A stretch of DNA of 64,000 nt from Oscillospiraceae bacterium (GTDB lineage: Bacteria > Bacillota > Clostridia > Oscillospirales > Acutalibacteraceae): the NCBI GenBank assembly GCA_015065785.1, contig SVPR01000010.1, forward strand, positions 1 to 64,000. The letters are read 5' to 3'. Made by a program: the position numbers and the translations under genes. The notes below the pieces were generated by a model. It made no database searches, was not told the origin of the DNA, and saw only the letters and a list, made by a program, of their open reading frames with translations. Positions 7,370 through 13,299 of this stretch are shown here, piece by piece; within the stretch, counting starts at the first letter, position 1, and every line of letters starts with the position of its first letter.

Positions 7370-8790
7370 GTTCAGTGGCAACACAAAAACAAGAAACAAA
7401 ACATGTAAAAACGAAAGAGTTTGTGCTTTACTTAGTAGGTGTATTCTTTTATACAACCATGACAGGTATGGTAGGCTCTTACAGAAGCGAATATTTAGTA
7501 AATGTTTTAAAGCTTACTGATAATCAGGTTTCGCTTTTTAACACTTTAGTCAGTATTATTCCATTTGTTTTAAGCTTTGTTATTTCAATGTATATTGACG
7601 GCAGAAAAACAGGTAAATCTGGAAAATTCAGACCTTTAACAATGGCTATTATAATTCCTATGGCGGCAACGCTTATGCTTTCATTCTGGGCGCCACCAGG
7701 GCTCAGCGGAACATTTTTGATGATTTACCTTGTAACAGTAGCAGTTTTATGGGGCGCTTGGTGCACATTAGGTAACTCAATCAATATGGTTGCAAATGTT
7801 ATGACGCCTAATATGAAAGAGCGTGACAATATCATTTCATTCAGAAGCATTTCTTCTGCGGTTGGTAACTCTGCACCACTTGTAGTAATTCTTGTTATAG
7901 CTCTTATATGGAAAGACAATAAGGCACTTCAATACATAATTGGTGCAGGTCTTTGCAGTGTTGTTGGTATTATTACAGTTCTTTTAGGTATGAGTAATAT
8001 CAAAGAAAGAGTTGCTTATACAGCTGAAAAGAAAAATCCTTTTGTTGGCTTTAAAGATGTTTTAACTAATAAATATGCCTGGGCAATTATTATTTCAGAT
8101 ACACTTAAAAACTTCAGACAGGTTTCAACCTATATGGGAATTTTCCTTGCAGGTGCTCTTTTAGGTTCAACAGATAAGTATTTATTCTTCGGCTTGCCTA
8201 CCGGCATTGGTACCGCTGTTGGTATGCTTCTTATAAATATGCTTCTCAAAAAGTTCAATTCAAAAGTGCTTTACATTGCAAGTGGTATTTATTCACTCGT
8301 TGTTAATGTACTTGCATTTGCGGTTGGTTACATATACTTTAAAAATGGCTCTACAATTTTACAAATTGTCTTTATTGTTTTCTTATTCCTTATAGGACTT
8401 CAATTTGGTGCTTCAAATCTGCTTCCAAGTATGTTCCAGGCAGATGTGCTTGAAGATATTGAAGCAAAAACAGGTAAGAGAATTGATGCTACATTGCCAT
8501 TTGTAATTTCAATTGGCACACTTATAAGCGGTACTATTGCTACTGCTTTAGCACCAAAAATTCTTTATGGCGACAGCTCTATTATTCAGTATGTTCAGGC
8601 AACCGATTTAGTTCCGAATCCGGAGCAAAGTCTTGACACAAAGATTCTTTTACTCTTCTTCTACACAATAGTTCACGGTATTATGATGTTCTTAGCAGGC
8701 GTTCCGTTCTTCTTCTATAAATTAACAGGCGAAACTAAAGAAGAAGTACACAGAAAAGTTCTTGAAATAAGAGCAAAGAATGAGCAATAA
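7366..8790 (+). CDS. MFS transporter, GPH (glycoside-pentoside-hexuronide) type
   Basis: A 474-residue integral membrane protein with about 12 hydrophobic segments, the first at about 21-37 and the last near 430-450. The loop YIDGRKTGKSGKFRP after the second pair of helices and the pattern of charged cytoplasmic loops resemble MelB/GPH cation:sugar symporters. It overlaps the phosphoesterase stop by 4 nt. The substrate cannot be read, but linkage to DUF2804 and a phosphoesterase suggests uptake of an organic substrate processed by them; this is inference. Confidence 0.82.
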   Translation: MSSVATQKQETKHVKTKEFVLYLVGVFFYTTMTGMVGSYRSEYLVNVLKLTDNQVSLFNTLVSIIPFVLSFVISMYIDGRKTGKSGKFRPLTMAIIIPMAATLMLSFWAPPGLSGTFLMIYLVTVAVLWGAWCTLGNSINMVANVMTPNMKERDNIISFRSISSAVGNSAPLVVILVIALIWKDNKALQYIIGAGLCSVVGIITVLLGMSNIKERVAYTAEKKNPFVGFKDVLTNKYAWAIIISDTLKNFRQVSTYMGIFLAGALLGSTDKYLFFGLPTGIGTAVGMLLINMLLKKFNSKVLYIASGIYSLVVNVLAFAVGYIYFKNGSTILQIVFIVFLFLIGLQFGASNLLPSMFQADVLEDIEAKTGKRIDATLPFVISIGTLISGTIATALAPKILYGDSSIIQYVQATDLVPNPEQSLDTKILLLFFYTIVHGIMMFLAGVPFFFYKLTGETKEEVHRKVLEIRAKNEQ

Positions 8791-8794
8791 ATGA

Positions 8795-8835
8795 TTATCG
8801 GCTAATTCGTGTTACGAACACGGATTAGCCGATAA
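8795..8835 (+). repeat. long intergenic hairpin
   Basis: Two 19-nt arms (8795-8813 and 8817-8835) are complementary throughout, with one T-G wobble, and enclose a 3-nt loop. No T-run follows, so it is not a standard intrinsic terminator. It begins 4 nt after the transporter stop codon and ends just before the phosphatase ribosome site, so it may stabilise the operon mRNA or uncouple the last gene. Confidence 0.6.
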
Positions 8836-8850
8836 AATTAAGGTGGTTTT

Positions 8851-9309
8851 ATGTTAAGAATTAACTTTGTATGTCATGGCAATATTTGCAGAAGTCCTAT
8901 GGCAGAATTTATATTTAAAGATATGCTAAAAAAGCAGGGTAGAGAAAATGAGTTTTCTGTCTGCTCAATGGCTACAAGCAGTGAAGAAATTTTTATGGGC
9001 GTAGGTAATCCTGTTTACCCACCTGCAAAGAAAATTTTAAATGAACACGGCATTTCTTGTGACGGAAAAAGAGCCACTCAGGTGAAAAAGAGTGACTACG
9101 AAAAATATGATTTATTCATTTGTATGGATAGTAATAACATAAGAAATATTTTAAGAATATTCGGCTCTGACCCCGAAAACAAAGTGAAAAAGCTTATGGA
9201 TTATACTGACAGAAAAACTGATGTAGCAGACCCGTGGTACACAGGTGATTTTACAGTTACTTATAATGATATTTGCGAAGGCTTAGAGGGATTTTTAAAT
9301 AGTTTATAA
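8851..9309 (+). CDS. low-molecular-weight protein-tyrosine phosphatase
   Basis: A 152-residue protein of family-typical length. The P-loop CHGNICRS (Cys8 nucleophile, Arg14) is at the N-terminus and the general-acid loop DPWY is at Asp127. Such enzymes dephosphorylate tyrosine in bacterial kinases or exopolysaccharide enzymes, or small aryl phosphates. No tyrosine kinase or capsule gene is nearby, so the target is unknown. The gene is separated from the transporter by a long hairpin and is closed by a strong terminator. Confidence 0.93.
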   Translation: MLRINFVCHGNICRSPMAEFIFKDMLKKQGRENEFSVCSMATSSEEIFMGVGNPVYPPAKKILNEHGISCDGKRATQVKKSDYEKYDLFICMDSNNIRNILRIFGSDPENKVKKLMDYTDRKTDVADPWYTGDFTVTYNDICEGLEGFLNSL

Positions 9310-9313
9310 AAAC

Positions 9314-9353
9314 GAAAACAGTTGATTGATATTTACCAATCAACTGTTTTTTG
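9314..9353. terminator. bidirectional intrinsic terminator
   Basis: AAAACAGTTGATTG (9315-9328) and CAATCAACTGTTTT (9337-9350) form a perfect 14-bp stem followed by T-runs in both directions. It terminates the phosphatase gene and the convergent XRE gene. Confidence 0.85.
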
Positions 9354-9354
9354 T

Positions 9355-10707
9355 TTATTTTTTCTTTTTAAAATAAATTATTACTGAAATTAAAGTAGCA
9401 CCAAAAACGAAGAATGTGCTTATAACAAAAATCTCAATATAAGTGTCAAAAAATTCGTTTACAAAACTCTGTAGTGTGGTATGTTGTGTGATAGTAAGAG
9501 TGTCATCATCAAAAGCGAGATATTCGTCATAAGAACATAAAGAGTCAATATCGATAGCCTTTGATTCATTATAAGTATTTTCGATAATGTAATTTTCTGC
9601 TTCTTCTTTGGTTTTAAAGGTGTATTCATAATCAAGAGTTTCAAAATAATCTGAAACGAAGTAATGACCATTTTTGGTTGTTATAGTAAAAGTAATTTCT
9701 GAAACATTTACAACAAATTCGTCAGAAACAAGTTCATCAAAATAATTAAGCCTGAAAAGACTTTCACTATTAGAGACAGCTTTTTTGAGTTTATAATAAT
9801 CTCTTTCAGCTTCTTCAAGTGTTTCGTACTGATAACCGACTGCATCTTTAAAACTGAAGCCAGTTTTACTTTGTGTATTTAAATATGAATCTACCGCAGT
9901 ACCAAGAGCAAAGGCTAAAACAATAACTATATCTATAATTACAGTTCGCTTTACGAACTTCTTTCGGCGGGTAATATTTTCTTTGCTTTTTACAATTTCA
10001 ATATTCTCTTTCTTTAACTGGTTTTTGTATGTTGTATATGAAACAGCAGTAGCAACTAATATGGATAAAGGCAAGAACCAGAATGCCACATAATCGAAAC
10101 CTGTTATAATAAACGCTAAACCGATGAGTGAAATAATCGAGAAGAAGATTATAAGACAGATATATTTTATGGATATTTGTTTAACCTCTTTTAAAGTTTC
10201 TTCGTCTATAAAGTCTTGTGAATATAAATTTGATTTAAGGTTGTTAGTTGCAATAATTATAATTATTGTAGCTGCTGCAATTAACGCAATTGTTAAAATT
10301 ATAGGAATGAAAATAAAGTCATAACCGAAAATCATACTCACAAAATAGGGGAGAATAGCACCAACAACAGAAAGGGTAATTGCAATTATTGATTTGTTTT
10401 TATATTGTGTTAATAATTTTTCTACTAAATATTTTGCTCTTTTAGCTGTGTTTTCTTTCTGCTCTTTTTGTGTTTCAGGTTCGTTAGCTGGTTTTTGAAT
10501 TCTTTCGCCCTTTAAAATTTCATCTACTGTAACAGAATAAAGCTCTGCAATTGCGGGTAACATCATAATTTCAGGGCAACCGTCATCACATTCCCACTTG
10601 CTTACTGTTTTATTAGATACATTTAATTTGTCGGCAACTTCTTGTTGCGTGTAGCCATTGGCTTTTCTTAACGCAGCAAGAAAAGTTCCCATAGTCTTTT
10701 TCTCCAT
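9355..10707 (-). CDS. XRE-family regulator with membrane domain
   Basis: A 450-residue protein with an N-terminal helix-turn-helix at about 6-62 (LRKANGYTQQEVADKLN, then NVSNKTVSKWE) fused to a membrane part. Hydrophobic segments lie at about 105-130, 133-155, 175-200, 205-222 and 262-280, and a last one at the C-terminus (about 423-445) before a KKKK tail. An approximately 140-residue non-membrane domain lies between the last two. Such membrane-tethered XRE proteins are common in Clostridia and probably couple an envelope signal to transcription; the signal is unknown. It starts at the ATG at 10705-10707 after AAGGAGAAAG and is likely autoregulated through the palindrome upstream. Confidence 0.82.
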   Translation of the reverse strand: MEKKTMGTFLAALRKANGYTQQEVADKLNVSNKTVSKWECDDGCPEIMMLPAIAELYSVTVDEILKGERIQKPANEPETQKEQKENTAKRAKYLVEKLLTQYKNKSIIAITLSVVGAILPYFVSMIFGYDFIFIPIILTIALIAAATIIIIIATNNLKSNLYSQDFIDEETLKEVKQISIKYICLIIFFSIISLIGLAFIITGFDYVAFWFLPLSILVATAVSYTTYKNQLKKENIEIVKSKENITRRKKFVKRTVIIDIVIVLAFALGTAVDSYLNTQSKTGFSFKDAVGYQYETLEEAERDYYKLKKAVSNSESLFRLNYFDELVSDEFVVNVSEITFTITTKNGHYFVSDYFETLDYEYTFKTKEEAENYIIENTYNESKAIDIDSLCSYDEYLAFDDDTLTITQHTTLQSFVNEFFDTYIEIFVISTFFVFGATLISVIIYFKKKK

Positions 10708-10730
10708 AAATATTCTTTCTCCTTTTTTAG

Positions 10731-10760
10731 GAATTGCAGATTACTTACAATCTGTAATTC
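10731..10760 (-). promoter_or_regulatory. 5'-leader hairpin of the XRE gene
   Basis: 12-nt arms at 10731-10742 and 10749-10760 pair fully with one G-T wobble around a 6-nt loop, between the putative promoter and the ribosome site of the XRE gene. Its role is unknown. Confidence 0.45.
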
Positions 10761-10777
10761 AATTCTCCTATAAATAG

Positions 10778-10825
10778 ATATAAAACACAACTCACTAAAA
10801 GTGGAATTTCTCCACGAATCGTGGA
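10778..10825 (-). promoter_or_regulatory. putative autoregulatory operator and promoter of the XRE gene
   Basis: A perfect 15-bp palindrome, TCCACGAATCGTGGA (10811-10825), is preceded by another GTGGA half-site at 10801, so the half-sites start at 10801, 10811 and 10821 with 10-bp phasing. On the minus strand TTCCAC (10801-10806) and TTATAT (10778-10783) have a 17-bp spacer, which places the half-sites on the -35 element. Binding by the XRE protein is inference. Confidence 0.5.
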
Positions 10826-10863
10826 ATTGTGGTTTTACAAAGATTTTCAAATGAAAATTTGTG

Positions 10864-10892
10864 TTGAAATATAATTAACAATACGATATAAT
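10864..10892 (+). promoter_or_regulatory. promoter of the type I toxin mRNA
   Basis: TTGAAA (10864-10869) and TATAAT (10887-10892) with a 17-bp spacer. Transcription would begin near 10899 and give a leader of about 85 nt before the toxin start codon. Confidence 0.65.
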
Positions 10893-10932
10893 AATTCATG
10901 GAATAAGGTAAGCCATAACGGATAGGCGGTTA

Positions 10933-10977
10933 GCCCTCTCATTTTAGGGGGCACTTTTAGCCCTCTTGAAAGGGGGC
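10933..10977 (+). promoter_or_regulatory. tandem hairpins hiding the toxin ribosome site
   Basis: Two near-identical hairpins follow each other: GCCCTCT (10933-10939) with AGGGGGC (10946-10952), and GCCCTCT (10960-10966) with AGGGGGC (10971-10977). The second stem contains the Shine-Dalgarno sequence AAAGGGGG, which ends 8 nt before the toxin ATG, so the primary transcript should be poorly translated. Confidence 0.65.
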
Positions 10978-10984
10978 GGTGCTG

Positions 10985-11080
10985 ATGGTTACATATAGCG
11001 AGTTGTTTTTATTATTAACTCTTATAGTTTCGATTCTTGCACTTGTTATAGATATTATAAATATAACAAAAAAGAAATAA
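10985..11080 (+). CDS. holin-like type I toxin peptide, 31 aa
   Basis: The peptide begins MVTYSELFLLL, has one hydrophobic helix (about residues 7-27) and ends in ITKKK. This matches the short putative holin-like toxin family (Hol_Tox; TxpA/BsrG-like logic): a short polar start, one membrane helix and a basic tail. Such peptides damage membrane potential when overproduced. It is preceded by its own promoter and by ribosome-site hairpins, and is overlapped at its 3' end by a convergent antisense RNA with a terminator. Too short for ordinary gene callers. The family match is by pattern recognition, but the surrounding RNA architecture supports it well. Confidence 0.8.
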   Translation: MVTYSELFLLLTLIVSILALVIDIINITKKK

Positions 11081-11154
11081 CCGCCCACACGCCAATGTAA
11101 CGGTTATTTCTAACTAAATACACGGGCTAACCGTCTATCGGTTTGCCTTATTTC
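11066..11154 (-). ncRNA. antisense RNA antitoxin of the type I system
   Basis: The transcript should start near 11154, just after a perfect promoter, and end at a terminator whose 11-bp stem (11101-11111 with 11073-11083) is followed by T6 on the minus strand (11067-11073). That gives about 88 nt, complementary to the toxin mRNA 3' end including its last codons and stop. Its 5' end (AATAAGGCAAACC and CGGTTAGCCC) resembles the 5' end of the toxin mRNA, so the two RNAs share a direct-repeat leader and the locus is flanked by an inverted repeat. Confidence 0.72.
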
Positions 11155-11160
11155 ATTTAT

Positions 11161-11189
11161 ATTATAATATCACTAAGAATATTTGTCAA
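11161..11189 (-). promoter_or_regulatory. consensus promoter of the antitoxin RNA
   Basis: On the minus strand TTGACA (11184-11189) and TATAAT (11161-11166) match consensus exactly with 17 bp between them. It is stronger on paper than the toxin promoter (TTGAAA), as expected for an antitoxin RNA made in excess. Confidence 0.78.
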
Positions 11190-11281
11190 GTCGAATTTAT
11201 TTTATGGTTCTGAAAGAGGATTATTGTTTCAGATGAATTTATCTGAATGATAATATAATTTTTATTTTGGGGTGTTTTAAA

Positions 11282-12160
11282 ATGTACAAAATCAGCAATT
11301 TTACAAACAATGATGATGTAACCATTATTGCAGAAAAAGGACCTTTTCAGGTTATTCAGTACAAAAGAGATTTAAGTGTTTCTCCATCTACTGCAATGAC
11401 TGCTTATTTCTGTGATGAAATGAATATCAGAAAAAGGCAGGTTGTTTGTGACCTTTCAAAGTCGAATGGTATTACTTGTCAGGCTGGTGCTATGCAATGG
11501 ACTGTTGGTAATGTTAACGCAACAACAGGCGTAAAAGGTGCAGGGGATTTTCTTGGTAAGCTTGTTAAAGGTAAGGTTACAGGCGAAAGTGCTATTAAAC
11601 CTGAATATGTAGGTGATGGTACTTTAGTTTTAGAGCCTACATACAGACACATTGTTTTACTTGATACATCTGAATGGAACGGAAAAGTTGTTCTTGATGA
11701 TGGTTTATTTTTAGCTTGTGATGCTTCAATAAAACAAAAATTAGTTGCCCGCTCTAATGTTTCTTCTGCAGTTCTCGGCGGTGAGGGTTTATTTAACTTG
11801 GCACTTCAGGGAAATGGTGTTGCAGTTCTCGAATGTCGTTGCCCACAAGAAGAGCTTATTGAGATTACATTAGAAAACGATGTTCTTAAGGTTGATGGTA
11901 GCTTTGCAATTGCGTGGAGTGATTCATTGAATTTTACAGTTGAGCGTTCAGGCAAAACTCTTATAGGTTCTGCAGCTTCAGGTGAAGGCTTTGTAAATGT
12001 TTACCGCGGTACAGGTAAGGTGCTTCTTGCTCCTGTTGACAGTACAATCGGCGGTTTCCCTGTGTCAAGCACAGCACCATCTGCTCCGGCTTCTGCAGGT
12101 TCAAAAACAGCAGGTGCTTTAGGTTCACTTTTAGGCGGTATAGCAGACGCACTTGATTGA
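11282..12160 (+). CDS. AIM24 family protein
   Basis: A 292-residue protein from the ATG at 11282 (MYKISNF), with GGGGTG 11 nt upstream; a TTG at 11267 is less likely. It is all-beta and glycine-rich with the DUF124/AIM24 pattern (AGAMQWTVGNV, GEGLFNLALQGNG, VNVYRGTGKVLLAP). It has a low-complexity Ala/Ser/Pro linker near residue 260 and a small amphipathic C-terminus (GALGSLLGGIADAL). The family's bacterial function is unknown; it shares its fold with the yeast mitochondrial AIM24. It stands alone between the toxin locus and a strong terminator. Confidence 0.88.
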   Translation: MYKISNFTNNDDVTIIAEKGPFQVIQYKRDLSVSPSTAMTAYFCDEMNIRKRQVVCDLSKSNGITCQAGAMQWTVGNVNATTGVKGAGDFLGKLVKGKVTGESAIKPEYVGDGTLVLEPTYRHIVLLDTSEWNGKVVLDDGLFLACDASIKQKLVARSNVSSAVLGGEGLFNLALQGNGVAVLECRCPQEELIEITLENDVLKVDGSFAIAWSDSLNFTVERSGKTLIGSAASGEGFVNVYRGTGKVLLAPVDSTIGGFPVSSTAPSAPASAGSKTAGALGSLLGGIADALD

Positions 12161-12175
12161 TAACTAATAAATATT

Positions 12176-12213
12176 TTCACCCACAAAGTGTTTTACTTTG
12201 TGGGTGAATTTTT
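12176..12213. terminator. bidirectional intrinsic terminator
   Basis: TTCACCCACAAAGT (12176-12189) and ACTTTGTGGGTGAA (12195-12208) form a perfect 14-bp stem followed by T5. It serves the AIM24 gene and the convergent operon ending at 12212. Nearly the same stem recurs at 21363-21396. Confidence 0.85.
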
Positions 12214-13297
12214 ATAATCTTTCTTCATCTTTCTTTCGTTGTTTATTTGAATTTATAAAGAACGGAATACCAAAACCAAGAGAGCCACCTAAAATAAGAC
12301 CACCTAAAAGGAATAACCACCACAATGGGTTTTTCTTCTCTTTTTCTTCTTGTTTTTCAGCTTTTATAACTTTCTTTTCAATTTTGGTTTCAACTTCTTT
12401 TTTTAGTTCAAACTTTTCACCGAAAGAGTCTTCGTAAGTAATAATAATTGTGCCTGTAACCTTTCCTGTAAGCTCAGAGTCAACTCTTAAATTAGCATTT
12501 GCCGTTGCACTTTCCTGTGGAGCAATTTCACCAACAAAGCTACTGCCACCGGAGTCAAGCCCATTAATGTTAAAATCAACCTTGCAGTTGTAAAGTGGAG
12601 CTTTGCCTGTATTCATAAGATTTATGTTAACTGTTACAGTATCCTCCTGAACTACTTTAACAGGTAGCTTTGCACCGTCAAATTCTAAAAGTGCGGGTTG
12701 CCTTACTTCAATTCTTAAAGTATCGTCAGCATTGTAGCCTGAACCGTTCTGGTCTTCGTACTCACAACTGAAACTGATTTTATGTTCACCAATAGTCGCA
12801 GTGTGTACTGCCTTTAATTCAACCGACCAGGTGTAATATTTATTTGCTCCAATAGAGTCTATATATTTTGTGCCCATTCCCGTTGGTCTTATTTCGTCAG
12901 AGTCTTCAAAAACAGAAAGTTTAATGTTGCTTACTCGCTTTTTAGAATGCATATTCTTTAAGGTTATAGTAAGTATTTTTGTTTCTTCAGGACTTATAAA
13001 TCCGTTTTCTATTTCATAGCTTACTACCATAAGACGGGGTTGAGAATTATCTTCTGTAACTTTTTCAATTTCCCCTTTTTCAACTTTTGAGTCAGCCTTT
13101 TTAGTGGTCGGCTCAGTTTTTGTTGTAGGTTCGCTTTTTTTAGTAGTTGGCTCTGGTAAATTTTCGGTAGTTGCAATAGTAGTGCTTTCTGTAACTGCAT
13201 CGGTTGTTATTTCAAAGGTTTCTTCTGTTGCATAACAAGGTAAAGCAACTACCGAAAGGAGTAACAGGCACATTAAAAATATTAAAATTCGTTTCAT
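12212..13297 (-). CDS. membrane-anchored surface protein of the ABC operon
   Basis: The ATG at 13295-13297 follows GGGAG and lies 2 nt after the permease stop, giving 361 residues. It has a signal peptide (MKRILIFLMCLLLLSVVALPCYA), a Thr/Lys/Pro-rich linker with repeated PTTK units (about 30-80), then two Ig-like beta domains of the COG1361/CARDB kind (about 85-310). A Lys/Glu segment (KAEKQEEKEKK), one membrane helix (about 325-345) and a short basic cytoplasmic tail end the protein. It is the last gene of the operon. It may be an extracytoplasmic partner of the two permeases; this is inference. Confidence 0.78.
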   Translation of the reverse strand: MKRILIFLMCLLLLSVVALPCYATEETFEITTDAVTESTTIATTENLPEPTTKKSEPTTKTEPTTKKADSKVEKGEIEKVTEDNSQPRLMVVSYEIENGFISPEETKILTITLKNMHSKKRVSNIKLSVFEDSDEIRPTGMGTKYIDSIGANKYYTWSVELKAVHTATIGEHKISFSCEYEDQNGSGYNADDTLRIEVRQPALLEFDGAKLPVKVVQEDTVTVNINLMNTGKAPLYNCKVDFNINGLDSGGSSFVGEIAPQESATANANLRVDSELTGKVTGTIIITYEDSFGEKFELKKEVETKIEKKVIKAEKQEEKEKKNPLWWLFLLGGLILGGSLGFGIPFFINSNKQRKKDEERL

Positions 13298-13299
13298 AT

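Noticed and set aside
10668..10850. 60-residue minus-strand ORF upstream of the XRE gene
   Set aside because: It overlaps the XRE start region in another frame, has no ribosome site and runs through the leader hairpin and operator.
12198..12437. 79-residue plus-strand ORF
   Set aside because: Antisense to the surface-protein gene and begins inside a terminator; low-complexity translation.
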